The notes below the pieces were generated by a model, which did not search any database, was not told the origin of the DNA, and saw nothing but the letters and a program-made list of their open reading frames with translations. A stretch of 64,000 nucleotides of DNA from positions 310,001-374,000 of the forward strand of contig NZ_FQXA01000004.1 in assembly GCF_900129835.1 (NCBI RefSeq), in the 5' to 3' direction. Source of the stretch: Stutzerimonas xanthomarina DSM 18231. GTDB taxonomy: Bacteria > Pseudomonadota > Gammaproteobacteria > Pseudomonadales > Pseudomonadaceae. The position numbers and the translations under genes were made by a program. This document shows positions 55,372-64,000 of the stretch, piece after piece (positions within the stretch are counted from its first letter, which is position 1; every line of letters starts with the position of its first letter).

Positions 55372-56223
55372 ATGACTGAATCGTTGCATTCGACCCGGCT
55401 GCCTTGTGGCAGCCGGGTTCTTGATTTATCGCGCCCGCATGTCATGGGCATTCTCAACGTTACGCCTGATTCATTCTCCGATGGCGGCCAGCATGCGGGC
55501 GTCGATGCAGCATTGCGGCACGCCGCGGCTATGGTGGCGGCGGGTGCGACATTGATTGACGTTGGAGGGGAGTCGACTCGCCCTGGTGCGCGCACCGTTT
55601 CGCCTATAGAAGAGCTTGAGCGCGTTGCGCCTGTGGTTGAGGTGATTGCTCGCGAGCTTGACGTGATTATCTCCGTAGACACGTCGACACCTGCAGTTAT
55701 TCGCGAGTCGGCGCGGCTCGGTGCCGGGCTGATCAACGATGTCCGTTCGCTGTCTCGCGATGGCGCGTTGGATGCAGCCGCAGACAGTGGGCTGCCGGTC
55801 TGCTTGATGCATATGCAGGGTGAGCCTGACGACATGCAGAACGATCCTCGCTACGAGGATGTCGCCCGCGAGGTCGTGAGCTTCCTGCGAGAGCGCATGG
55901 AGATATGCGCGGCTGCGGGCATTGCTGGTGAGCGGATTGTCCTCGATCCGGGGTTTGGCTTCGCCAAGACGCTCTCTCATAACCTAAACCTGTTCAACAG
56001 GCTGGAACAGCTCCATGTGCTGGGGCGACCGCTGCTTGTTGGTGTTTCGCGCAAGAGCATGATCGGCCAAACCTTGCAGCGCGACGTGGCGCACCGTCTA
56101 TATGGCAGTCTCGCGCTTGCGGCGTTGGCGATTACCAAGGGTGCGAGCATTCTGCGGGTGCACGACGTCGCTGAAACGGTTGATGTGGTTCGAATGATTG
56201 CCGCGGTGCAGGCGGCAGAATAA
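55372..56223 (+). CDS. folP: FolP, dihydropteroate synthase
   Basis: 283 residues. [15 protein letters not shown] and [16 protein letters not shown] are the two DHPS signatures, with [19 protein letters not shown] and [10 protein letters not shown] completing the pterin and pABA site. It joins pterin and p-aminobenzoate in folate synthesis and is the sulfonamide target. It follows ftsH by 15 bases. Confidence 0.96.
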   Translation: MTESLHSTRLPCGSRVLDLSRPHVMGILNVTPDSFSDGGQHAGVDAALRHAAAMVAAGATLIDVGGESTRPGARTVSPIEELERVAPVVEVIARELDVIISVDTSTPAVIRESARLGAGLINDVRSLSRDGALDAAADSGLPVCLMHMQGEPDDMQNDPRYEDVAREVVSFLRERMEICAAAGIAGERIVLDPGFGFAKTLSHNLNLFNRLEQLHVLGRPLLVGVSRKSMIGQTLQRDVAHRLYGSLALAALAITKGASILRVHDVAETVDVVRMIAAVQAAE

Positions 56224-56233
56224 GGAATTTTTC

Positions 56234-57571
56234 ATGGGTAGAAAGTATTTTGGAACCGACGGCATTCGTGGTCATGTCGGTCAGTTTCCGATCACACCGG
56301 ACTTCATGCTCAAGCTTGGGTGGGCGGCTGGAATGGCGTTCCGCAAACATGGCAAGTGCCGCATTCTGATCGGAAAAGACACTCGCATCTCTGGGTATAT
56401 GTTTGAATCCGCATTGCAGGCTGGGCTATCGGCCGCAGGCGCCGATGTGTTGCTGCTCGGCCCCATGCCAACCCCGGCTGTGGCTTACCTGACCCGTACC
56501 TTTCATGCGGACGCGGGCATCGTGATTAGCGCCTCGCACAATCCACATCATGACAATGGCATAAAATTCTTTTCCGGGCGGGGCACGAAACTTCCGGATG
56601 AGATCGAGCTGATGATCGAGGAACTGCTCGATACGCCGATGACGGTGGTGGAATCGGCGCAACTCGGTAAGGCGTCGCGAATCAATGATGCGGCCGGCCG
56701 TTACATCGAGTTCTGCAAAAGTAGCGTGCCGACCAGTACCGATTTCTCCGGTATGAAGATCGTGCTCGATTGTGCTCATGGAGCCACTTACAAGGTGGCG
56801 CCCAGTGTCTTTCGCGAGCTTGGGGCGGAAGTGATGGTGATCGCCGCTCAGCCTGACGGCCTGAATATCAATGCCAATGTCGGATCGACCCATGTCGGTC
56901 AGCTGCAAAAGGCGGTGGTCGAGAATGGCGCGGACCTCGGCATCGCGTTCGATGGTGACGGCGATCGCGTGATGATGGTCGACCACACGGGTGCTCAAGT
57001 TGACGGTGATGAGCTGCTCTACATCATCGCCACCGACCTGCAGGATCGTGATCGGCTGGCGGGAGGTGTGGTTGGCACTCTGATGAGCAACCTCGGGCTC
57101 GAGCTGGCGCTGAAGGCGCGTGATATCCCCTTCGTTCGGGCTAAGGTGGGTGATCGCTACGTGATGGCGGAAATGGTCGATCGCGACTGGGTGCTCGGCG
57201 GGGAAAATTCGGGGCATATTGTCTGTGCGCAGCATGTCACGACTGGAGATGCGATTATCGCGGCGCTACAAGTCGTGCTCGCACTGAGGCGTCGCGGGCA
57301 GAATCTCGCACAGGAGCGGCTGGCCTGGAACAAGTGTCCACAGGTCCTGATCAATGTACGTTTCGCTGGTGATCGAGATCCGATAGCTCACCCCCAGGTT
57401 CAGGCTGTCTGTGACAGTGTCACCGAGCGAATGGCGGGTCGCGGTCGGGTGCTGTTACGCAAGTCGGGAACCGAGCCGTTGGTGCGCGTAATGGTCGAGG
57501 GCGACGATGAAACACAGGTTCGGCGTTACGCTGAGGAACTGGCAAATGCGGTTACCGAAGTTTGTGTGTGA
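56234..57571 (+). CDS. glmM: GlmM, phosphoglucosamine mutase
   Basis: 445 residues. [14 protein letters not shown] opens the protein. The phosphoserine loop is [19 protein letters not shown], the metal loop DGDGDR, and the sugar loop GGENSGHI. It converts glucosamine-6-phosphate to the 1-phosphate for peptidoglycan and LPS. It follows folP by ten bases. Confidence 0.97.
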   Translation: MGRKYFGTDGIRGHVGQFPITPDFMLKLGWAAGMAFRKHGKCRILIGKDTRISGYMFESALQAGLSAAGADVLLLGPMPTPAVAYLTRTFHADAGIVISASHNPHHDNGIKFFSGRGTKLPDEIELMIEELLDTPMTVVESAQLGKASRINDAAGRYIEFCKSSVPTSTDFSGMKIVLDCAHGATYKVAPSVFRELGAEVMVIAAQPDGLNINANVGSTHVGQLQKAVVENGADLGIAFDGDGDRVMMVDHTGAQVDGDELLYIIATDLQDRDRLAGGVVGTLMSNLGLELALKARDIPFVRAKVGDRYVMAEMVDRDWVLGGENSGHIVCAQHVTTGDAIIAALQVVLALRRRGQNLAQERLAWNKCPQVLINVRFAGDRDPIAHPQVQAVCDSVTERMAGRGRVLLRKSGTEPLVRVMVEGDDETQVRRYAEELANAVTEVCV

Positions 57572-57637
57572 TTGCTGCTTGCCAGGTGCGTTTTCGTTGA
57601 GTACCATTTGCGCCCACTTTGACCGACGAGGTAAGGC

Positions 57638-58393
57638 ATGCGTCGCCCACTGGTAGCTGGTAACTGGAAGATGAACGGTACCCGCGCCAGCGTCGCAGAG
57701 CTGATCGAGGCGCTCCGTCAACAGGAAGTTCCTGCGGCGGTTGAAGTGGTCGTTTTCCCTTCCTGTTTGCATCTGGCGCAGGTGGTGAGCGGTCTGGGAG
57801 GCAAGGCAATTGCGGTAGGTGCTCAGGACTGCTCGACGGAAACCGGTTTCGGCGCTTTGACAGGCGAAGAGTCTGCCACTCAGCTGGCTGATGCGGGCTG
57901 TGGGTGGGTGTTGGTCGGTCATTCCGAGCGGCGCCTGATTCTGGGCGAAAGCGACGAAGTGGTAAGCAAGAAATTCTCAGCAGCATTGGAGTGCGGAATG
58001 ACTCCGGTGTTGTGTTTGGGTGAGACGCTTGAGCAGCGTCAGTCTGAACAAACGTTAGAAGTGGTTGGGCGTCAGCTTGCTCGCATAGTCGCTGACGCCG
58101 GAATTGCCGCTTTCGAGCGAGCTGTTGTGGCGTACGAGCCAGTCTGGGCGATAGGTACCGGGCTTACGGCAACGCCGCAGCAGGCTCAGGAAGTGCATGC
58201 GGCTATTCGAGCGCAGCTGGCGCGTGAAGATCAGCGTATCGCCGATGGCGTGCGTATTCTCTACGGCGGTAGCGTAAAGGCGGATAATGCCGCCGAGCTT
58301 CTCGGGATGGCTGATATCGATGGGGGGCTCATCGGTGGGGCTTCTCTGAACGCGAATGATTTCGGTACGATCTGTCGTGCCGCAGGGAACTGA
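57638..58393 (+). CDS. tpiA: TpiA, triosephosphate isomerase
   Basis: 251 residues. [14 protein letters not shown] has the Asn and Lys of the active site, VLVGHSERR the catalytic His, and [12 protein letters not shown] the catalytic Glu. The phosphate loop is [11 protein letters not shown]. It acts in glycolysis and gluconeogenesis. Four bases separate it from secG. Confidence 0.97.
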   Translation: MRRPLVAGNWKMNGTRASVAELIEALRQQEVPAAVEVVVFPSCLHLAQVVSGLGGKAIAVGAQDCSTETGFGALTGEESATQLADAGCGWVLVGHSERRLILGESDEVVSKKFSAALECGMTPVLCLGETLEQRQSEQTLEVVGRQLARIVADAGIAAFERAVVAYEPVWAIGTGLTATPQQAQEVHAAIRAQLAREDQRIADGVRILYGGSVKADNAAELLGMADIDGGLIGGASLNANDFGTICRAAGN

Positions 58394-58397
58394 TCAG

Positions 58398-58781
58398 ATG
58401 TTGCAGACTGTTGTGATTGTGGTGCATCTGCTGGTTGCCATTGGTGTGGTTGCGCTGGTGTTGCTACAGCAAGGTAAAGGAGCTGATGCGGGTGCTTCCT
58501 TTGGTTCGGGTGCATCGGCGACCGTGTTTGGAAGTCAAGGTTCTTCTACCTTTCTTAGTCGACTTACTGCTATACTTGCCGGCGTTTTTTTTGCGACAAG
58601 TCTCGGGTTGGCGTTCTTCGCAACTCGTCAGGCCGACCAGCTTTCTGGGGTGGGTCTGCCGGATCCCGCGGTGCTTGAAGTTCCAGTCAGCAAGCCCGTG
58701 GTAGATGATGTGCCTGTTCTGGAAAGTGCTCCATCCGCACCTGCTGCCGATGAAGTGCCTCAGTTTCAGGAGCAAGAGTAA
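58398..58781 (+). CDS. secG: SecG, translocase subunit
   Basis: 127 residues. Two membrane helices ([19 protein letters not shown] and [23 protein letters not shown]) flank the conserved [21 protein letters not shown] loop. The C-terminal tail is acidic and proline-rich. ATG 58398 lies four bases after the tpiA stop. Confidence 0.93.
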   Translation: MLQTVVIVVHLLVAIGVVALVLLQQGKGADAGASFGSGASATVFGSQGSSTFLSRLTAILAGVFFATSLGLAFFATRQADQLSGVGLPDPAVLEVPVSKPVVDDVPVLESAPSAPAADEVPQFQEQE

Positions 58782-58788
58782 GGTTTTT

Positions 58789-58874
58789 GCCGAGGTGGTG
58801 GAATTGGTAGACACGCTACCTTGAGGTGGTAGTGGCCATAGGCTGTAGGGGTTCGAGTCCCCTCCTCGGTACCA
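58789..58874 (+). tRNA. tRNA-Leu (GAG)
   Basis: GCCGAGG pairs with CCTCGGT at the acceptor end and CCA is encoded. The anticodon is GAG (CCTTGAGGT loop), with a long variable arm typical of leucine tRNA and GGTTCGAGTCC in the T arm. Confidence 0.95.
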
Positions 58875-58875
58875 A

Positions 58876-58910
58876 ACAAGCAGGCCCGCAGATGCGGGCT
58901 TTCTTGTTTT
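58876..58910 (+). terminator. Terminator after tRNA-Leu
   Basis: GCCCGCA and TGCGGGC form a perfect stem around GA, extended by AACAAG/CTTGTT, followed by TTTT. Confidence 0.8.
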
Positions 58911-58921
58911 TAGGGTTTAGG

Positions 58922-58950
58922 TTGACCTGTTTCTGGTGCGGTCGTATAAT
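58922..58950 (+). promoter_or_regulatory. Sigma-70 promoter of initiator tRNA
   Basis: TTGACC (58922-58927) and a perfect TATAAT (58945-58950) are 17 bases apart, 16 bases before the tRNA. Confidence 0.9.
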
Positions 58951-58965
58951 TCGTGCCCAGTTTGA

Positions 58966-59042
<77 letters not shown>

Positions 59043-59049
59043 GTTGATG

Positions 59050-59076
59050 AAAAGCCCCTGTCGAGGGGCTTTTTAT
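59050..59076 (+). terminator. Terminator after tRNA-fMet
   Basis: AAAAGCCCCTGTCGAGGGGC is followed by TTTTTATT; the stem is AGCCCC/GGGGCT. Confidence 0.9.
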
Positions 59077-59120
59077 TAGCTTCAAGCCAGGTCGCCGGCA
59101 TTTACAGGCGATCATCAGGG

Positions 59121-59148
59121 ATGGGCGTTTCGCCCATTTTTCATTTTT
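59121..59148 (+). terminator. Terminator-like hairpin in the rimP leader
   Basis: ATGGGCG and CGCCCAT form a stem around TTT, followed by TTTTCATTTTT, 23 bases before rimP. It could attenuate the rimP-nusA-infB operon or finish tRNA read-through. Confidence 0.7.
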
Positions 59149-59170
59149 ACGGCATGCACGAGGGACTTCG

Positions 59171-59629
59171 ATGTCGAGCAAGCTAGAACAGTTGCAGGCC
59201 TTGTTGGCCCCGGTGGTCGAGGCGCTCGGCTATCAATGCTGGGGTATCGAATTCATTTCACAGGGTCGGCATTCCTTGTTGAGGGTCTATATCGATCATC
59301 CCAACGGGATTCTTGTCGATGACTGTGAAAAAGTCAGCCGTCAACTCAGCGGTATTCTCGACGTCGAAGATCCGATCAGTTCCGATTACACGCTTGAAGT
59401 GTCTTCGCCTGGTATGGATCGGCCGCTGTTCACGCTTGAACAGTACGCCGCGCACGTGGGTGAACAAGTCAAAATAAAGCTGCGCTCGCCCTTCGAGGGT
59501 CGGCGCAATTTTCAGGGTCTTCTCCGGGGGGTCGAGGAGCAGGATGTAGTGGTGCTGGTTGATGATCACGAGTATCTGTTGCCGATCGACATGATCGACA
59601 AGACCAACATAATTCCCCGTTTTGAGTGA
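59171..59629 (+). CDS. rimP: RimP, ribosome maturation factor
   Basis: 152 residues. [25 protein letters not shown] and [37 protein letters not shown] are the RimP signatures. It helps mature the 30S subunit. It is the first gene of the rimP-nusA-infB-rbfA operon. Confidence 0.95.
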   Translation: MSSKLEQLQALLAPVVEALGYQCWGIEFISQGRHSLLRVYIDHPNGILVDDCEKVSRQLSGILDVEDPISSDYTLEVSSPGMDRPLFTLEQYAAHVGEQVKIKLRSPFEGRRNFQGLLRGVEEQDVVVLVDDHEYLLPIDMIDKTNIIPRFE

Positions 59630-59677
59630 ATCGCGGATCCCGCGGACCCCAATGGATTGCGAAAGGCGAGGCGTACG

Positions 59678-61159
59678 ATGAGTAAAGAAGTACTGCTGGT
59701 TGTGGAGTCGGTATCCAACGAAAAAGGTGTACCGGCTGGTGTGATCTTCGAAGCATTGGAGCTGGCTCTGGCCACTGCTACCAAGAAACGCTTCGAAGAC
59801 GAGGTGGACCTGCGGGTTGAGATCAATCGGCAGAACGGTAGCTACGAGACCTTCCGTCGCTGGACGGTAGTCGAGGAAGAGAACTTTGACGATCCGGCAC
59901 ACCAGCTAACGATCGACATGAAGCAGGCGAGTGACGCTGACGCCAAGGTCGGTGACGTCCTTGAAGAAAAGATCGAGTCGATCGAGTTCGGCCGCATTGC
60001 CGCGCAGACCGCCAAGCAGGTCATCGTGCAGAAGGTCCGCGAGGCCGAGCGCGCGCAAGTCGTCGAGGCCTATCGCGATCGGCTGGGAGAGATCATCTCC
60101 GGTACGGTCAAGAAGGTTACCCGGGACAGCGTCATCGTTGACTTGGGTAACAACGCCGAGGCATTGCTGGCTCGCGAAGACATCATCGCTCGCGAAACTT
60201 TCCGTGTCGGCGCGCGAGTGCGTGCGCTGCTCAAGGAAATCCGTACCGAAAATCGCGGTCCACAGCTGATTCTGTCGCGCACAGCGCCGCAGATGCTGAT
60301 CGAGCTGTTCCGCATCGAGGTCCCGGAAATCGCCGAAGGGCTGATCGAGGTGATGGGCGCTTCTCGAGATCCAGGTTCGCGCGCCAAGATCGCCGTTCGT
60401 TCTAAGGACAAGCGTATCGATCCGCAGGGTGCGTGCATCGGGATGCGTGGTTCTCGCGTCCAGGCCGTATCTGGTGAGATTGGCGGCGAGCGTGTCGATA
60501 TCGTGCTTTGGGATGAGAACCCTGCGCAGTTTGTCATCAATGCAATGGCGCCGGCTGAAGTGGCCGCCATCATTGTCGATGAGGACGCCCATGCTATGGA
60601 TATCGCGGTCGGCGAAGACAATCTGGCTCAGGCCATCGGCCGTGGTGGCCAGAACGTGAGGCTTGCCAGCCAGCTGAGTGGCTGGACGCTGAATGTCATG
60701 ACTGAAGCGGATATTCAGAACAAGCAGCAAGAAGAAACCGGCGACATCCTGCGTAATTTCATCGAAGAGCTGGATGTTGATGAAGAGCTGGCACAGGTAC
60801 TCGTCGAGGAGGGTTTCACCTCACTCGAAGAGATCGCCTACGTCCCAATGGAGGAAATGCTCGGCATTGAAGGCTTCGACGAAGATATCGTCAATGAGCT
60901 GCGAACCCGCGCCAAGGATCGCCTGCTGACGAAAGCGATCGCAACGGAAGAAAAACTGGCAGACGCCCAGCCGGCCGAGGATTTGCTCGAGCTGGAAGGC
61001 ATGAACAAGGAACTGGCGGTCGAGTTGGCAATGCGGGGGGTTATTACCCGCGAAGACCTGGCCGAGCAGTCGATTGACGACCTGCTCGACATAGACGGCA
61101 TAGATCAAGAGCGTGCCGGCAAGCTGATCATGGCCGCCCGAGCCCATTGGTTCGAGTAA
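59678..61159 (+). CDS. nusA: NusA, transcription elongation/antitermination factor
   Basis: 493 residues. An N-terminal RNA polymerase-binding domain, an S1 domain ([24 protein letters not shown]), two KH domains ([39 protein letters not shown]) and two C-terminal acidic repeats, as in gammaproteobacteria. Start 59678 fits [16 protein letters not shown], with GAAAGGCGAGG upstream. Confidence 0.97.
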   Translation: MSKEVLLVVESVSNEKGVPAGVIFEALELALATATKKRFEDEVDLRVEINRQNGSYETFRRWTVVEEENFDDPAHQLTIDMKQASDADAKVGDVLEEKIESIEFGRIAAQTAKQVIVQKVREAERAQVVEAYRDRLGEIISGTVKKVTRDSVIVDLGNNAEALLAREDIIARETFRVGARVRALLKEIRTENRGPQLILSRTAPQMLIELFRIEVPEIAEGLIEVMGASRDPGSRAKIAVRSKDKRIDPQGACIGMRGSRVQAVSGEIGGERVDIVLWDENPAQFVINAMAPAEVAAIIVDEDAHAMDIAVGEDNLAQAIGRGGQNVRLASQLSGWTLNVMTEADIQNKQQEETGDILRNFIEELDVDEELAQVLVEEGFTSLEEIAYVPMEEMLGIEGFDEDIVNELRTRAKDRLLTKAIATEEKLADAQPAEDLLELEGMNKELAVELAMRGVITREDLAEQSIDDLLDIDGIDQERAGKLIMAARAHWFE

Positions 61160-61187
61160 GTAATTAGCGGCCTGAGGAGAGAGATGC

Positions 61188-63689
61188 ATGACGCAAGTCA
61201 CGGTGAAAGAACTGGCCCAGGTGGTCGACACACCGGTCGAGCGACTGCTGCAGCAGATGCGTGAGGCAGGACTGTCGCACACCAGCGCCGAGCAAGTAGT
61301 GACCGATAACGAAAAGCAGGCCCTGTTGGCGCACCTCAAGAGCACTCACGGTGCCAAGGTCGACGAGCCGCGCAAGATAACCTTGCAGCGCAAGACCACA
61401 ACGAAACTGAAGGTCGGCGGCAGCAAGACCATCAGCGTCGAAGTGCGTAAGAAGAAAACCTTCGTCAAGCGTAGCCCTGACGAAATCGAAGCCGAGAAGC
61501 AGCGCGAGCTCGAAGAGCAGCGTGCGGCGGAAGAAGCGGCTCGGCAGAAAGCTGCCGAAGAAGCGCGACAGCGAGCCGAGGAAGAGGCACGCCGTCAGGC
61601 CGAAGCAGCAAAGGCCGAAACGCCTGCGGCCGCTTCACCTGCACCGGTTGCTGCTGTGGCTGCTGAACCCGTTCCGGCCACCGCACCCGTCGCACCTCCG
61701 GTCGATGAACGCAAGAAAGATGAGCCGCGTCGTCCGGATAAGGCACGTAGCGATGATGATGAGCGTCGTGATCGCAAGCAGGCTCAGCATCGCCCGTCCT
61801 TGAAGGCAAAAGCACCGTTGTCTCGCACTGCACGCAGCGGCGAAGACGACGCCGATGGATTCCGTCGTGGCGGGCGGGGCAAATCGAAGCTGAAAAAGCG
61901 CAACGCGCATGGCTTCCAGAGCCCAACCGGCCCGATCGTTCGTGAAGTTGCCATCGGTGAAACCATCACTGTTGGTGATCTTGCGCAGCAGATGTCGGTC
62001 AAGGCAGCCGAAGTCATCAAGTTCATGTTCAAGATGGGCACTCCGGTGACCATCAACCAGGTACTTGATCAGGAAACCGCTCAGCTGATCGCCGAAGAGC
62101 TGGGCCACAAGGTCAAGCTGGTCAGCGACAACGCGCTTGAAGAGCAGCTGGCTGAGCTGTTGAAGTTCGAAGGCGAAGCCATTACGCGTGCGCCGGTGGT
62201 GACCGTAATGGGTCACGTCGACCACGGTAAGACGTCGCTGCTCGACTACATCCGTCGCGCGAAAGTGGCTGCCGGCGAAGCGGGCGGTATCACCCAGCAC
62301 ATCGGCGCCTACCATGTGGAAACAGATCGCGGCATGGTCACCTTCCTCGACACCCCTGGCCACGCCGCGTTTACCGCCATGCGTGCCCGTGGTGCGCAGG
62401 CGACCGATATCGTGATCCTTGTGGTAGCAGCCGATGACGGCGTGATGCCGCAGACCATCGAGGCGATCCAGCATGCTAAGGCTGCGGGTGTTCCGCTGGT
62501 GGTTGCGGTGAACAAGATCGACAAGCCTGGCGCCGATCTCGATCGGATTCGTAGCGAGTTGTCTGTTCACGAAGTGACGTCGGAAGAATGGGGCGGTGAT
62601 ACGCCGTTCGTGTCGGTGTCCGCGAAGATGGGTACCGGTGTCGACGATTTGCTTGAGGCGGTGTTGCTTCAGGCCGAGATCCTTGAACTCACCGCAACGC
62701 CGTCGGCTCCCGGCCGTGGTGTTGTAGTCGAATCGCGTTTGGATAAAGGTCGCGGCCCGGTCGCTACCGTGCTGGTGCAGGATGGCACGTTGCGTCAGGG
62801 TGACATGGCACTGGTTGGCTCCAACTACGGCCGTATCCGCGCGATGCTCGACGAGAACGGCAAACCGATCAAGGAAGCTGGACCTTCGATTCCGGTCGAG
62901 ATTCTTGGCCTCGACGGTACACCGGACGCCGGTGACGAACTCAGCGTGCTGGCTGACGAGAAGAAGGCGCGTGAAGTGGCCTTGTTCCGTCAGGGCAAGT
63001 TCCGCGAAGTGAAGCTGGCCCGTGCACATGCCGGCAAGCTGGAAAACATATTCGAGAACATGGGGCAGGAAGAGAAGAAGACGCTGAACATCGTCCTCAA
63101 ATCTGACGTCCGCGGTTCGCTGGAAGCGCTACAGGGCTCGCTCAGTGGTTTGGGTAACGATGAGGTGCAAGTGCGCGTCATCGGCGGCGGTGTCGGTGGT
63201 ATCACCGAGAGCGATGCCAACCTCGCACTGGCATCCAACGCGGTGTTGTTCGGCTTCAACGTTCGTGCCGATGCTGGCGCACGTAAGATCGTCGAGCAGG
63301 AAGGCCTGGATTTGCGTTACTACAACGTGATCTACGACATCATCGAAGACGTCAAGAAGGCCCTGACCGGCATGTTGGGCAGCGATGTCCGGGAAAACAT
63401 TCTCGGTATTGCGGAAGTGCGTGATGTGTTCCGCTCGCCGAAGTTCGGTGCCGTGGCCGGTTGCATGGTCCTTGAGGGCATGGTGCACCGCAATCGTCCG
63501 ATCCGTGTTTTGCGCGATGACGTGGTCATCTTCGAAGGCGAGCTGGAGTCCCTGCGTCGTTTCAAGGATGACGTTGCGGAAGTGCGTGCCGGCATGGAGT
63601 GCGGTATCGCGGTGAAGAGTTACAACGACGTCAAAGCTGGCGACAAGATCGAAGTGTTCGAGAAAGTCGAAGTGGCACGTTCGCTCTAA
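61188..63689 (+). CDS. infB: InfB, translation initiation factor IF-2
   Basis: 833 residues. The N-terminal IF2N domain ([21 protein letters not shown]), a charged Ala/Glu/Arg-rich linker (about 95-215) and a second IF2N region precede the GTPase domain with [24 protein letters not shown] and NKID. Domains II-IV follow. It brings fMet-tRNA to the 30S subunit; the matching tRNA gene is 2 kb upstream. Confidence 0.97.
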   Translation: MTQVTVKELAQVVDTPVERLLQQMREAGLSHTSAEQVVTDNEKQALLAHLKSTHGAKVDEPRKITLQRKTTTKLKVGGSKTISVEVRKKKTFVKRSPDEIEAEKQRELEEQRAAEEAARQKAAEEARQRAEEEARRQAEAAKAETPAAASPAPVAAVAAEPVPATAPVAPPVDERKKDEPRRPDKARSDDDERRDRKQAQHRPSLKAKAPLSRTARSGEDDADGFRRGGRGKSKLKKRNAHGFQSPTGPIVREVAIGETITVGDLAQQMSVKAAEVIKFMFKMGTPVTINQVLDQETAQLIAEELGHKVKLVSDNALEEQLAELLKFEGEAITRAPVVTVMGHVDHGKTSLLDYIRRAKVAAGEAGGITQHIGAYHVETDRGMVTFLDTPGHAAFTAMRARGAQATDIVILVVAADDGVMPQTIEAIQHAKAAGVPLVVAVNKIDKPGADLDRIRSELSVHEVTSEEWGGDTPFVSVSAKMGTGVDDLLEAVLLQAEILELTATPSAPGRGVVVESRLDKGRGPVATVLVQDGTLRQGDMALVGSNYGRIRAMLDENGKPIKEAGPSIPVEILGLDGTPDAGDELSVLADEKKAREVALFRQGKFREVKLARAHAGKLENIFENMGQEEKKTLNIVLKSDVRGSLEALQGSLSGLGNDEVQVRVIGGGVGGITESDANLALASNAVLFGFNVRADAGARKIVEQEGLDLRYYNVIYDIIEDVKKALTGMLGSDVRENILGIAEVRDVFRSPKFGAVAGCMVLEGMVHRNRPIRVLRDDVVIFEGELESLRRFKDDVAEVRAGMECGIAVKSYNDVKAGDKIEVFEKVEVARSL

Positions 63690-63701
63690 CAGCAGCTGTT
63701 A

Positions 63702-63753
63702 GGCAAACCGGCGGCAAGCTTTCAGGAGAGATCCTGGAAGCTTGCCGTTTGCC
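63702..63753 (+). repeat. Long hairpin between infB and rbfA
   Basis: CGGCAAGCTT-T-CAGGA and TCCTG-G-AAGCTTGCCG form 16 pairs (one T-G wobble) around a GAGA loop. GGCAAA and TTTGCC extend the stem after a four-base bulge. Only a short T run follows, so it looks more like an RNase III processing site than a terminator. Confidence 0.75.
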
Positions 63754-63807
63754 TTTGCAGCACAAAGTTTTTTCAGGTTTAGCAGCTTGCTGCTCAAGGC
63801 AGATTTT

Positions 63808-64000
63808 ATGGCCAAAGAATTCAGCCGTACCCAACGTATCGGCGACCAGATGCAGCGCGAGTTGGCGCAGCTCATTCAACGTGAAGTGAAAGATCCCCGT
63901 TTGGGTCTGATCACCATCACTGCAGTCGAGGTCAGTCGCGATCTGTCCCATGCCAAGATCTTCATTACGGTCATGGGCAAGGATGATGACGAAGATGCGG
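63808..64000 (+). CDS. rbfA: RbfA, ribosome-binding factor A, partial
   Basis: The first 64 codons are present, [20 protein letters not shown] onwards, with [31 protein letters not shown], which is the KH-like fold of RbfA. It acts in 16S rRNA 5' end maturation and cold adaptation. The window ends inside the gene. Confidence 0.95.
   Translation, partial: MAKEFSRTQRIGDQMQRELAQLIQREVKDPRLGLITITAVEVSRDLSHAKIFITVMGKDDDEDA

Noticed and set aside
61635..63029. Minus-strand 464-codon frame opposite infB
   Set aside because: Shadow of infB; low-complexity reverse complement with no domain.

Overview
This 64 kb window is chromosomal DNA of a denitrifying gammaproteobacterium, most likely the Pseudomonas (Stutzerimonas) stutzeri group. 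The inference rests on gene content: a norD end, dnrP, dnrD, dnrO, dnrN, norR and dnrS, with dnrS beside the anaerobic ribonucleotide reductase genes. That set and arrangement are described for P. stutzeri. The GC-rich coding sequence and the Pseudomonas-type housekeeping order further on (grpE-dnaK-dnaJ-dapB-carA-carB-greA; rlmE-ftsH-folP-glmM-tpiA-secG-tRNAs-rimP-nusA-infB-rbfA) agree.

Region 1 (1-12,400) is an anaerobic and nitric-oxide island. It holds the NO-responsive regulators (NorR, and two Crp/Fnr proteins of the DNR type, DnrD and DnrS), the nitrosative-damage repair protein DnrN with its partner DnrO, the oxygen-independent ubiquinone hydroxylation genes ubiUVT, and a class III ribonucleotide reductase. 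The regulatory DNA is unusually readable. There is a sigma-54 promoter with an IHF site and two NorR boxes before dnrN, and FNR/DNR-type dyads before dnrP, ubiU and nrdD. The class III reductase is split: the main chain ends after the zinc cysteines, and the glycyl-radical loop lies in a separate 54-residue gene behind a REP-rich gap.

Region 2 (12,400-30,040) is mixed accessory DNA: a ferrous-iron uptake operon (ftrABCD type) with a Fur-like site, an MFS exporter, two unknown small genes, a sulfide/persulfide module (persulfide dioxygenase, membrane protein, BigR-like repressor), and a two-component system next to dsbD-dsbE-dsbG. Two c-type cytochrome genes at the end of the dsb operon each carry one frameshift. 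Next come scraps of a type I restriction system, an Mrr-type endonuclease and the tmRNA gene ssrA.

Region 3 (30,200-37,200) is the lactate utilisation locus: dld, lldD and lldP on the minus strand, with the divergent repressor gene lldR and a clear dyad operator between lldP and lldR.

Region 4 (37,280-64,000) is core genome: smpB, ratA-rnfH, bamE/fur, recN with a perfect LexA box, the heat-shock genes with a sigma-32-like promoter, dapB, the carAB operon with a TTG start and an attenuator-like leader, greA, yhbY/rlmE, ftsH, folP, glmM, tpiA, secG, two tRNAs, rimP, nusA, infB and the start of rbfA. No CRISPR array, prophage or complete insertion sequence was seen.
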